From Lepidurus packardi (taxonomy: Eukaryota > Arthropoda > Branchiopoda > Notostraca > Triopsidae), in NCBI GenBank assembly GCA_023053545.1, contig JAKZAN010000004.1, positions 6,758,001 through 6,822,000 on the forward strand: a stretch of DNA of 64,000 nt, in the 5' to 3' direction. Below are positions 11,042-27,173 of the stretch, in pieces. Every line of letters begins with the position of its first letter. The first letter of the stretch is position 1. Position numbers and translations under genes: made by a program. Below the pieces are notes generated by a model, which did no database searches, was not told where the DNA came from, and was given only the letters and a program-made list of their open reading frames with translations.

Positions 11042-11070
11042 AGCTGTCCCAGTCATAGACTGGCACAGCT
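11042..11070. repeat. Strong hairpin, candidate Helitron end structure
   Basis: AGCTGT-C-CCAGTC, loop ATA, GACTGG-C-ACAGCT: a 13-bp stem with one C-C mismatch and a 3-nt loop. Helitrons use subterminal hairpins as ends or terminators. It lies 357 bp upstream of the UBE2A start and outside all coding sequence. CTAA follows directly on the plus strand, but the usual spacer is missing, so I do not call a terminus. Confidence 0.5.
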
Positions 11071-11426
11071 AAAAACAAGCGTTCACACTTCACTGCACCA
11101 CAACAACACAGCAGCACATTTGCTGCCAATGGCCACTGAATATAAGAAAACGGACGAAATCGAGTGATAAAATAGGAATGAGCTACCACCTATGGATTAC
11201 TTCCACTACTTCAATTTCAGTCAAACTATCCAGATGGGTACTGAGAACGCCATCTAGTGGTTATTAGGTTAAGAACGAGTTTTTATGACGTCAATTATTG
11301 CGTTTTGATCTCTTGGGTACTTTGATTACAACGTCCCATTTTGATAGGCAGATTTTGGAGTGTGTCTGTAAGCCTGGTGTATAGTTTTATCACAGTTTTG
11401 CCTGAAAATTCAGTCGTATTTTAATC
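11071..11426 (+). promoter_or_regulatory. UBE2A upstream region
   Basis: About 350 bp separate the candidate Helitron end from the UBE2A start. The region includes CGCCATCTAGTGGTTATT at 11250 and a T-rich leader just before the ATG. I see no TATA box at a convincing place. Promoter function is inferred from position only. Confidence 0.4.
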
Positions 11427-12770
11427 ATGTCCACACCTGCGCGTAGAAGGTTGATGAGAGACTTCAAAAGGTACATTTTCATAACAGTCTATTGAATGAG
11501 AAAACCTTAAAAAAATTAGTCATCTCTGGTTGGTTTTGTGACATCGGAAGATTATCTTCTTATGTTGTGAGCTTGGTGTTCTTTTTCGTCTACGAACTCG
11601 ATTGCCAAGGCAGGAATTTGTTATAAAAGTATCCTTTGTGTTAGGCTCCAGGAAGATCCGCCTGCAGGAGTAAGTGGAGCCCCTACAGACAACAATATCA
11701 TGATCTGGAATGCTGTCATATTTGGGTAACTTTCAGTAGTCCAAAACTATTGTATTGATCTGAAAATTGTCTATCTGTAGGCCACATGACACGCCGTTCG
11801 AAGATGGCACATTCAAGTTGACAATCGAGTTCACAGAAGAGTACCCTAATAAGCCACCAACTGTTCGGTTTGTCTCCAAGATGTTTCACCCCAACGTGTA
11901 CGCAGATGGAGGGATTTGCTTAGATATCTTGCAGAACCGCTGGAGTCCTACATATGATGTTTCTGCTATCTTAACATCCATACAAGTGAGTCTTGAAACT
12001 TGCTTTAATTCATCCAAAGCCTTTCTATTCTTCCTGTAGTTTGCTTGCATTATTCTTAAAAAAATCAATTTGTTACATTAGTCCTTGCTGAGCGACCCCA
12101 ACCCCAATAGTCCTGCCAATTCGATGGCAGCACAATTGTACAAGGAGAACCGCCGAGAGTACGAAAAGCGAGTTAAAGCTTGTGTGGAACAATCCTGGCT
12201 TGATTAGATATCTCAGCAAAAGCAACTAGCACTGGTGACACTTTTAAATCTGTTTCAGCATATTTTCCCCCCTTAACGGTTGAGAACGGAAAATCGAGTC
12301 TAACTAGAAAGAATTACGGTTTTGACGAAATCCTTTGTTTTGCTTTTTTCTTGCTGAAATTTATAGTGCCACTATTTATTTTTGGGTATTGGCAGCTCTG
12401 CTGGGCTAATGTGACAAGTTATTGATCTTAGCAAGAACGCTAACGAAAATACTTTTTTGGGTAGTGCGTGAGGATGTAAAACAGTATGGTTATAAAATAT
12501 TGTGGCTTTCAACCCAAAAGGCTTAGTTTGTTTTACTCCATGACCGACCAAAAGGGACATAACTAATTGTGCCTGTCTATTACGTATTACTTTTCCTTCT
12601 AGTCCCTGCTAGACGAACCTAATCCCAACAGCCCTGCCAATTCCCTAGCTGCACAGTTATACCAGGAAAATCGACGCGAGTACGAGAAACGTGTGGCTGC
12701 TGTAGTTGAGCAGTCCTGGCTCAATTTTTCAGAAGACGATAAGGGCGATCATAAGAAGGATAATTCGTAG
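11427..12770 (+). CDS. UBE2A: RAD6/UBE2A ubiquitin-conjugating enzyme E2, two alternative last exons
   Basis: Exons are 11427..11470, 11645..11725 and 11781..11985, then either 12082..12207 (151 aa) or 12603..12770 (165 aa). The protein starts [15 protein letters not shown], followed by the HPN motif and catalytic Cys in [19 protein letters not shown], and [10 protein letters not shown] near the C-terminus. This is the Rad6 family E2 that, with Bre1/RNF20 or Rad18, ubiquitinates histone H2B or PCNA. The 151-aa form has the usual animal length. Introns are 174, 55 and 96 nt on the path to the first last exon. All junctions are GT-AG and keep the frame. The second last exon codes the same helices plus an acidic/basic tail. 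The gene is the first host gene right of the Helitron and reads away from it. Confidence 0.97.
12082..12207 (+). CDS. UBE2A: UBE2A terminal exon a (standard C-terminus)
   Basis: It begins right after the acceptor ACATTAG with [14 protein letters not shown] and ends [11 protein letters not shown] with stop TAG at 12205-12207. It joins exon 3 (ending CAA, 11985) in phase 0. The C-terminus resembles the insect form of Rad6. Confidence 0.93.
   Translation, partial: SLLSDPNPNSPANSMAAQLYKENRREYEKRVKACVEQSWLD
12603..12770 (+). CDS. UBE2A: UBE2A terminal exon b (duplicated, tail-extended)
   Basis: It begins after the acceptor TTCCTTCTAG, also in phase 0, with [14 protein letters not shown], and ends [19 protein letters not shown] with stop TAG at 12768-12770. 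By hand alignment 34 of 41 residues match exon a, and then 14 extra residues follow. Both exons end in a stop, so they can only be used as alternatives. Mostly synonymous nucleotide differences suggest an old duplication kept by selection. Confidence 0.88.
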   Translation, partial: SLLDEPNPNSPANSLAAQLYQENRREYEKRVAAVVEQSWLNFSEDDKGDHKKDNS

Positions 12771-13248
12771 CGGGACAGATCAAAGGGCGGGATATGAGTT
12801 CTCGGCTTCAAAAAAGTGTTTCTTTATTCGTGTTGTTATTACTAAACAAGACCCACGTGGCGTGCTTAATTCGTTTATTCCTTCCAGAACGTCTAGCTTA
12901 TCTGATCCTTCGCATAATACAACGTAATGGTCAAACTAAACTTAAAAAAGGCTTAGATTTAAGCTTATATCACTTGAATAATATTTTATAAGATTGAACG
13001 AAACTAAGTTGCATATTATCCACGGAATCAAAAATTTTTTTAGTGCTTATAAAGGCCCATTCACACAAAATGACTAAAAAAAACACTTGAAAAGGGTCAA
13101 ATATGATTTCACGAACCATGTTCTAGTGCCAATTTGCACTGGAAATTGTAAAGAGCAACGTGATCGACAGCTTCCCGTGGTGTCAACAGAGCAGCTGGTT
13201 CTATGAAAGGAGAACACAGACTTTTTTAGCGTTAGACAGGAATGAGCG
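12771..13248. other. Convergent 3' flanks of UBE2A and the ANKRD10-like gene
   Basis: About 480 bp between two facing stop codons. The stretch is AT-rich and holds no ORF worth calling and no repeat that I can see. Confidence 0.6.
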
Positions 13249-14518
<1,270 letters not shown>

Positions 14519-14807
14519 CTAATTTAGACAACAACCCTATTAGTTTGAGGCAATAAATGTTATGAACTGTTACTTTTTTTACCGGTTCAGAAGCACAACA
14601 AAAGCTTTTGGACTGTAGCGCCAACTATGGTCTGGCGCCGATAATTTTCTTTCGGTTTCAACTACCAGCTAGTGTACAAAGTTGTTATTCTCACTAGGCT
14701 CTTCCGCTGCTCATCGAGTTTTGGTTATTGAAAGGGGCAGAACATTACTTAGGTAAGCCAAAATATCTTAGTTGATATAATTAATTACCGTTTTGTGATT
14801 TCTAGCA
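14519..14807. promoter_or_regulatory. UQCRQ: Short divergent promoter between the ANKRD10-like gene and UQCRQ
   Basis: Only 289 bp separate the two start codons, and 53 bp of that are a 5'-UTR intron of UQCRQ (donor AG|GTAAGC at 14752/14753, acceptor TCTAG at 14805). TGTAGCGCCAACTATGGTCT and TGGCGCCG lie near the middle (14613-14640). Shared promoter use is inferred from the spacing. Confidence 0.55.
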
Positions 14808-15114
14808 ATGGGTAGACACTTTGGTGAATTGGCCAAGATCCGTGGCATTGTCCAGTACCGTTTGTCGCCATTTGAACAGCGAGCATTTGCAGGAGCACTT
14901 TCCAATGGTGTCCCGAATATGTTTCGCCGTTTCCGATCTCAATTCTTCCGAGTTGTACCACGTAAAGATCCTAAATGTGTATCTTAAGTGGCACTAATTG
15001 TCCTTTTTGCTTACTTTAGCGTTTGTTATTGCCTACATGGTTTATGACCAAGTAGAGAAAGCTCACAAGCTGACTCTGAGGAAGAACCCTAAGGATTTCG
15101 AAAACGACGAGTAA
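14808..15114 (+). CDS. UQCRQ: Cytochrome b-c1 complex subunit 8 (QP-C)
   Basis: Exons 14808..14961 and 15020..15114 give 82 aa, the same length as the human subunit. The sequence starts MGRHFGELAKIRGIVQYRLS and continues with PFEQRAFAG, a Pro-Asn-Met-Phe-Arg-Arg stretch and FFRVVP; one membrane helix (FVIAYMVYDQ) follows and a charged tail ends in DFENDE. It is a small inner-membrane subunit of respiratory complex III that helps bind ubiquinone. The coding intron is 58 nt, and a further intron sits in the 5' UTR just before the ATG. Confidence 0.95.
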
Positions 15115-15965
15115 ATATGGAAGCCCATGTACAGTGGCGTAGCGAATACAGTTATCTACCAGATTATAACGTTAATCAGTCACTAGAGTTCTATGGTTAA
15201 TGACTTAAATCCATATTATTGACAAAGTAGTAAATTTCTATAATTAAGGACAAAAGTGCACAAAGACGCTTTTGTTTTAATTTGGGTAAATCCTCCCCTT
15301 GTATTACATTAACTGACTTGAGTACAACTTATCCTAGCAACATTCCTTCTCGAGCAAATCACAGCCATAACACATCCGATATAATTTCTTTTGTCCAGGA
15401 AGCTGGTAAAAATCTCTTTTCCTCATAGAGGTGGAGATGTACTTCAATCACTGCATTATGCCAATGGCACAAGTCTCTAAGTATCAGCCAATATGACTGC
15501 AATGACTTAGCCCCTACTCGTTAAGAAAATTCACTTGTTCTTTTCCTAGCCCCTTGACCTTTCTCCTTCACTCTTCCCGCCCAACACGGAATAATGCGAG
15601 AATTCGGAAAGAGTGCAAAGATGGAGGTGTTGACCTAACATTATATAAAATCATAACCAGCGGTAACATGTCAACGGAGTAGGAACACAGGGGACACGTC
15701 TTTTAACAAGTGACAATATGGCAGCTTAAAATAAGTCATACTTCCATAATAAAAAAATAGAATCATAAACTAAATTACAATCATAACCTGACCGAGCTGA
15801 TGTGCAGAAACATTTGCTATACATGTTAAGTAGGTAGACAAAAAAAAAACTTCGAAGGCAACCAACGCTTGACCCGTTGAGAACGTGAAAATATAGAAAT
15901 TCCTCTTGTTACAAACAACTCCAATCGACTCTCGGTCACGTGTTTACCTATTGTCGCCAATCAAT
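15115..15965. other. Convergent 3' flanks of UQCRQ and choline kinase
   Basis: 850 bp of AT-rich sequence between two facing genes. No ORF or clear repeat stands out; it includes an A10 run at 15840-15849. It presumably contains both 3' UTRs. Confidence 0.5.
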
Positions 15966-18900
15966 TCAATCCAATCCATTATTAAGCTCGGTGCTGTAAA
16001 CATGCAGCAAATGTTCCTTGTGTTCGTAATATGCGTCGAATCGAGCAGAGGCGTATTCCTATATATACACAAGGAAAAAAGACAGTAAAAAACAAATTAA
16101 AAACACACTGTTAAAGGAAAAACTCACAAAATATCCAAAAGGAATTGTCGAAACTGGAGCGTTGACAACTCCCCAAAGTCCCCAAAAGAAATGCGATGCC
16201 AGCATAAAGCATTGGACTTCCCGGAACAAAACTTCCTCCGTAAATAGATGAGCCTTATTATGATTGTTGTTGGAAGGCGAAATTGGCCCTGCGTTTTCTT
16301 GTCGTTGCGTTTCCAAATATACCCGGATGAACCGTAACTGTAAACAAGTTTTATTATTAATATTGTATTTCAGAGCATTCTGCTTCCTAAAGAAAAGAAA
16401 AAAATAAGCCCAGACTTACCTGTTCTTCAACGTTGGGATATGCTGAAGGAGTATAACGGAATCGAGGATCTTGCGGCAGGGTATAATCGTATGCCCATTC
16501 GCAGAAATGATTGGCAAGATCAAACCCACGGTAGTTGTACGAGCAGTACTCAAAATCGATAATCACCAGCTGCTCAGCTGGGCTTCGAGCATTTTCACGC
16601 AACAAAATGTTGCCTTCCTGCATATCATTGTGACAGAATGCAACAGGAGATTGCAACTGGGTCAAAAACTTCCTACAATCCCCCCAAAAAAACAAAATAA
16701 AAATATAAAAATATCGTAATTACGATCCCACATCCGACTAAGGTTACCTTAACCACGCCATTTCGGTTTCCAATTTGAGCGCCATTACATGAGACACGAA
16801 CGGTTGCTGCTCCATAGATGGAGTAAAGGTTTTCATCGCTTCGTTCATGTTACACAACCACCTACGTTCCGAAAAGTAGAACATTTAGCGAACACTAAAA
16901 TAAAATAGTAAACAAGGCAAGAGTTGTTTACTTTTTCATGGTATTCCACAACCACGTTGGTTCCTTGCTTATCGGTACGTTCAAGGTATGAATGAGCGCC
17001 ATTTTCTCGGCAACTGTGCAACTGATCTCAGGATCTGCCAATTCAATGGTTTTCAGGGGGCGAGCCTAATAAAGAATTAGCCTTTAGTTTGGTCTGAACG
17101 TGTGCTGATAAAAAAAAAAATCTCTGTAAAGCTCAAAATCCGTCTGCTTGACCTAGCAGCCCCATGCCATCACATCAGTTGGCAATTTACGGTGGGATGG
17201 CTTCAAGTCAATGGAATAGGACGGGTCGAACCGGTATTAAGGGGAACATGGAAAACAAAACCTAATGGCAAAAGAATGGTGACGAACAATGGCGACCAAT
17301 AAGCCAATGCAAATTGCTATTTTCTTGGCACTTTGCTGTAGCCCGCTAACCAACCACTCAAAGATTCCGCACACACACTTTAAATTATCTTCCGTTTCAA
17401 AAATAACGAATTACAGACATACTAAGGAAAAAGAGGCGCGGCTTTACAAGCTACAAGTCAGAGACGTCGTTGTTTCTCTTTTTTCTTTAAAAAATTAAGT
17501 TAAAAAAAATTCTTCATAGGAGTATGCGAAATAAGGGACAGGGAAAGGAAAAACAGCGTTTTTTCACTTCTTGGAAGCATTTTATTGGCATTTTTTTTTT
17601 TTGCTCAAGCGAAGAAAAAGCTGCTTCAGCGCATTCGCAAATAATATATCTCATGCGCAAACATAATGCCCCCCATACCAAGAACTTTCTACGTTCATAA
17701 AACATATACCTACAACTACAAAAAGAAAAATGTATGCATAATTACCGGGATAAATTCTTCAAGTCTGCCACCTGGAAATACACCGTGTAATTTCGGACCA
17801 AGTTTCCGCTCGGATAAGAGTGTGAAAATAACCGATTCCGTGACGACGGCTTCCAACGCGCCTTCGCCGTGTACTTGGCCATAAAGACGCAATAAAACGC
17901 GAGCAGGTTCTCCGTGTTTGGGTTTACGCGTATGAGGCAGGGCGCAGTAATACAGGAAATTACTCAGTCCACCACTGCAAACAAAGCAAAAAATACGAAC
18001 ATTAAACCTATAAAGATCATCCTGTATATTTAACATTCATCATGTGATGGCGATCGCGCCACAGGATACAACCCCGGAGATTATATTAAGGCAAAAGTCT
18101 TGTGACCAATACAACGAGCCACTTACGTGTCCAGCTTTAATCAACTAAAACTTGGCAATATGCTGACTCGCATGAGTTACGTAGACGATACAAGTCTAAC
18201 CGGCGCCGTTTCTGATCTTATCGATAACTAAATTACTGTCCACTAAAAGGGTCCAAGGGTGGGGGAAAAATAATTACAAAAATAAAGTAAAAACTTCAGA
18301 AAACCGTGCCGTGCCGATATGCGAATTTCTTTAGCTTATTTTTACTCCAAACTACCTTGGCTCCCTTCCAAAACTTTTCCCTCTTTTCCCCCTGCGTAAC
18401 TATAACGAGAGTAGGCAGTCTCGTCGCCAAAAATGCAATACAAATAAATTAAAAGTAATCAAAACCGCTTGGCAAAGTTGAGTTCCGGTAGTTCTCTCGT
18501 TATATGGCAGCAAGGCCAGGGCTACCAAGTTTCTAACAAGCATAAAAACGAAGGCTTTGTGAAGCACGTGACGTCTTAATAAACTCCCCCCCCCCCCCCC
18601 CCATTCAGCTACGTTTCGTTTACAGAATAAGCATACGAGTTCAATAAACAAGTAATGCAGACCGGACAGGAAGCTCAAGGCTAGGAATTCGAAGCCACGA
18701 ATAAGATAAAAGTTTAAAACCACTTAGTGACTCGGTTCTGTAAGAAAAAAAAGAAAAAAACTTCCTTGTCCGTGACACACAATGGCAAACGGTATTGCCA
18801 GTATTTCAAAAACCAAGGGTAATTAGCATCCAAAGCCCCAGGAATTTGTTCGGAAAAGCAAAAGTCCGGCTTTTTCCAGGTGCACACGAACCAAGAACAT

Positions 18901-20844
18901 TCCTTTCTCACTATCGACAGCTACGGATATTTTTTTCTCCTTTTTAAGGGCGAATGTCTGGCGTCGAAGATAGAAACTCGAGCATTTAGTTATAAATAAA
19001 GATTTAGAAACTTGCCAGACGCTACAGCATCATGACGTAGTCCTTGGTCTTACGACGCTGCCTTTCGTAAGCGAAAGAGGAAGCTTATGCTCTGTAAATA
19101 AGCTTCGGTCTCATAAGGATCTCGCTTGACACGTTCCCAAGTCCGAAGATGGCTCACCACCTTGTGAACCATTTTGGAGATTTTACGTTTCGGTTCCGAA
19201 GGTCTTTAGAGACTGAACGAATTTCGACAGCTATACCTGGCGTCAGGGTCAAGTGGAAGTTCCAGAAAAAAATACGCTAAGTCAAAAGCGACTGGAAATG
19301 CAAGCCAAACCAGCAACCGAATTCCCTGCCAAATAAGCCTTTTTCCTTCTCACGGTTGTCAAATAACCTACGCTTTTTTGGCAATGCCCGCAAAGGGATT
19401 TAAGGACTTGTTTTGGAATTCAATAGCCTAACTAAGTAATTTTTCCTTTTCCTATTGGCGCATAGCAGCCACACGCCCTTCATTCATTTTTAAGTAATTC
19501 GTAAAAGCTTTTGTTAAACAAGTACTACGTGACGCATGCAAAGAATGATTGTGATTTGCATAAAATCAAAGATAATAAGCCTGGGCCGGTTTAGGCACCC
19601 ACGGGGAACAGATAGAAAGCTGCCAGTTCAGCAAGTTAAGTTTCCTTGCCTTTATCTAAGCCAAAATACGAAGTCTGTGTTGACAAATCTGGCAGTAACA
19701 AATCGAAAGATATGAACGGAGACTAAACTAAATGCCACTCTGAACAGTTTGCCAATCAACACCGAGCAAAGTCCTAAGTGGTCGACTGGTCCAATCTTTG
19801 TAGACTGTATTAGGAAAATATCAACAGATTTAACCGTCTGGCCTGGGAAAACAAATGTTTGCTTTGGGCAAGTCGAAACTGATTTGTCGACCTATACTGA
19901 ATAACCTATTGCATTTTCCACGTGGTTGACGTGTTTTCACGCTACCCACGACACGAATTTTATGACCTTATCAGGGATCCATTATATTTACTGCGCAACT
20001 ACAGATCAATACGGTCGCATGGGCAAACAGACGGCTAAATACAAAGGTTGGCAAGATAGAGAACTGTACGCGCACAAACCAGGATTCCTTGTCTTGGAAG
20101 GAAGACAAATTTTGACCTTGGAAAGTGCAAATTTCATGTTTGCTCGTAGTTGGAACCTATGAACCTCTAGGCAAGGGACATACCGTGGAACATCCTACTA
20201 AGCTACTTTTCCGAAAACGTTTTCGAGTGGCTTCTAGCCAACGTTTTGTGGTCAGAGAGAACGTTGACGTTCCGGTTAGAAATGCAGAATCGTTATACCG
20301 CGTCACTACACACATTATATAGGCGAAACCAAGCGAAATGTTGAATGACAAAATTTACGCTTACCTGATTTGCTTGAGAACCATTTCTTCGGGTTTGATT
20401 AGTTTCCAGGCACCATTGAGATAGTCTTTGCAAAGTCTGAAGGCCTTGTCGCGCATATCGGGATTGGGGACAGACATCTTAGAAAACACAAGGAAAAGCA
20501 CAAACGTTTAATTTAGTCAAGTAGGTTGGAAACAAGAGCTAATGGACATCGAGACACCCACAAACGGGCACGGTGAAAAGAGCAGCAATTTAAGGGAAAG
20601 AGAGGAATATTTTTTATAGGCAATTTTTCCCAAAAAGAAGAGAACGCTTATTTGAGAGGAAGGGAAGCAAATTTTATTAGGTACAACAGTAAAGAAATCT
20701 GATTTCGCTTCTTATAACGACGAAAGCTCTTGCAATACTGATCTTTTAATGAACCCCGGCACAAAACATTTCAAGCTGACTCACCTGCTTGTAATCAATG
20801 TGGGCGTTTCCTTCGAAGTAGGCGGAGTTCGCTGCTAAGATCAT
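15966..20844 (-). CDS. Choline kinase (choline/ethanolamine kinase family)
   Basis: Exons complement(15966..16058, 16128..16337, 16420..16672, 16748..16861, 16932..17065, 17746..17974, 20365..20477) give 381 aa from ATG 20477. A further upstream exon, complement(20785..20844), adds MILAANSAYFEGNAHIDYKQ in frame for 401 aa. The conserved ISGGLSNFLYYC opens the kinase fold. The Brenner motif HNDMQEGNILL and the choline kinase motif IDFEYCSYNYRGFDLANHF hold the catalytic Asp residues; ASHFFWGLW and the C-terminal YASARFDAY are family signatures. It phosphorylates choline (and possibly ethanolamine) in the cytosol, the first step of CDP-choline phospholipid synthesis. The C-terminal exon ends ELNNGLD. 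Intron 1 (17975-20364) is 2.4 kb, far longer than the rest. Confidence 0.93.
17066..17745. other. Choline kinase intron, 680 bp
   Basis: Lies between GT-AG bounded exons. It holds a T12 run near 17588 and no other feature that I can support. Confidence 0.5.
17975..20364. other. Choline kinase long intron
   Basis: 2.4 kb intron, some 30 times the typical intron of this block. It contains a C17 run at 18586-18602. No ORF in it looks coding, and I recognise no transposon ends. Confidence 0.5.
18586..18602. repeat. Poly(C) tract, 17 nt
   Basis: Uninterrupted run of 17 C on the plus strand within the long choline kinase intron. Confidence 0.98.
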
Positions 20845-21196
20845 CACACATTTTGTGCTCCACGCGCCATCTAGTACTGTCAAGCTTAATTTATTTTTTC
20901 CCCATCATAACGAACCCAACGCATGTTCAATACCATGTATTCTTTTCGAATTAAGGTATGTTTTACACACCCGACTGCATACTTCATACTTTACATGCCA
21001 AGAAGAATGTTCGTATACACAACATCTGTCTTAACTGTCATTAAAATGTTTTTGTTTTTTTAAAATGGGATGTTCAAACTGATAATAACGTTGTACATAA
21101 ACCGTTTCTCGGCCGCCGTACACTAATAAATCTCTCCCCAACTTTTCAGCAATTATAAAGCGGATAAAAAACAGGAGCATATACCTATATCACTTT
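20845..21196. other. Choline kinase upstream / SR-B downstream flank
   Basis: About 350 bp separate the first choline kinase exon from the SR-B stop codon. GCGCCATCTAGTACT lies at 20866-20880. The AT-rich remainder probably carries the SR-B 3' UTR. Confidence 0.45.
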
Positions 21197-25543
<4,347 letters not shown>

Positions 25544-27173
25544 GCTGGGTTCACAAACGTGAGGATCTATGGGCAGGATACACCAGACTGATAAAAGGCA
25601 CGGAAACTACTAGGAAGAAGGGAACAGAAATTTCTAGACTGGCAAAAGTGGAATAACAACTATGGTGAGGAAAGGTAAACCCCAAACCTTGCATACGAGA
25701 AGTTTGTGAGTAGAGAGCTGTAGAAGAACTGGCGGGAAAATTTCGATGGCATTTCTTTTTGAAGGCCATGGTTCAATCTACCCAGTCCTATATTTTAAAT
25801 AAAGAAGTCTGACTGGTTTGCTCTCTATACCTATTGGTTTCTCGGTCTTTTAAAAGGCCACTGAACTGATCTGCTTTTAGCCGGAAATTGAATAAAAATA
25901 AAATAAAGAGTCAAAAAGGACACAAAGGGTTCTGATCCCAGAAATGCTTGGCGATAAACGCATGCCTTTACGACTATTGTATGGGTGCATTATATTGTAA
26001 AAGGACCATTAAAATGAGTATAAAACGTACGTACCACGTTTCTTTGTTTACGAAGCTTAAAGGCACGGGCTACGTGAGAACATTTCTTTATGAAAAAATC
26101 AAGTTTTAGTCGACGTTCAATTTTTTAACGTGATGAAAAATTGTTAAGCATGTTGCATAACAAGAATGGAATGCCTCGATCACGTGTTTTGAAAGTGAAA
26201 GCTAATAAATCCCAGCAAAGTCCAAGATCACACGAATATCAACAAAACTCGTTCCGAACAACGAAAGTGAAAAGCGAGTTGCGAAGGTCAAGAGTTGTCT
26301 ACTACCACCGCATTATAGCGCTGGGGAAAGTCTGGCGCTACTCTACTCTATAGCAACCCGTGAACGGGAGGAACCGGACGACATTAGAAAATCAGCCTTG
26401 AACGCAAGAAAAAGAACGGGCGGGGTGAACGCGAATTGCGAATGCCAAACGCGAAACGGTAAAACGCGGAATAATCATTACGACACCGCGGGAGTGAAAT
26501 TCCGCAAAAAGTGGTAAAATGCCAAAATCAAAACTTGAGAGAAATGGTATGCTAAATTTTAAACTGATACCTTTTATTAGAGCCACTAAGTTGCAGGCTA
26601 TTACCAATTTTTTCGAACAACACAAGATTTTCAAGAAAATATATATTTTAAGCCGTACCTTGACCTAACATAACCTGTCCTAAACTACCCTACCTAAACT
26701 TGCGTAATCTGTTCAAATTTGGTATAAATATCACTAATATTTAGATAAATATAACTTATAATTTATATTTATACATTAACTAATGTAAATAGATTAACAT
26801 AATAAATTCGTTACTTAGAGACACTCAGATAAATTAAACACGTTTTGATATCTGGGATCCTCTAATTGAGTCAAAACATTACCACTTTGCAGTCATTCAA
26901 ACGCGAAACGGCTGTTTTGAATCTAACGCCGTCAATCGAGAGTTCGAGGTCCGTTTCGCGTTTTTACAGCACCGTAATGATTGTGTAGGAGGTGTCCGTC
27001 GCTTACTGGCTTGAAGTCATTGGCATATTTCTGTGCAATGAACCACGAACGCAACATTCCGGACCGCGATCCAAAGATCAAAACAAGGTGACGACGCGAA
27101 ACGTTTTTGAAACGCTGATATATACATATAAACGAGCTAATTCATTGAAATAGAAACGCATTGAATCATCAAG
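25544..27173. promoter_or_regulatory. Divergent upstream region of SR-B (long form) and LRRC59
   Basis: 1.63 kb between opposite start codons. A 72-codon minus ORF (25551-25769, ATG at 25769) lies in the probable SR-B leader; I do not call it a gene. Four copies of (A)ACGCGAAACG(G) lie at 26447-26459, 26899-26911, 26951-26963 (reverse) and 27093-27103. AATCATTAC at 26474 and GTAATGATT at 26974 form a short inverted pair. Bases 26650-26700 carry TAGG-like arthropod low-complexity sequence (CCTAACATAACCTGTCCTAA). Confidence 0.45.

Larger units (their letters stand above)
1..11070 (-). mobile_element. Large autonomous Helitron, truncated by the left window edge
   Basis: Three minus-strand genes, the C76 protease-zinc finger protein, the RPA-like OB protein and RepHel, lie in the same direction with no host gene between them. 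Animal Helitrons are known to carry RPA-like and cysteine-protease accessory genes beside RepHel, so I treat them as one element. The left end is outside the window. The right limit is inferred: the next host gene (UBE2A) starts at 11427 and a strong hairpin lies at 11042-11070. I could not identify a definite terminal sequence or target-site dinucleotide, so the right boundary is soft. Confidence 0.75.

Noticed and set aside
25551..25769. 72-codon minus ORF upstream of SR-B
   Set aside because: Starts with a proper ATG but has no domain and no fitting donor to the next exon; more likely leader sequence.
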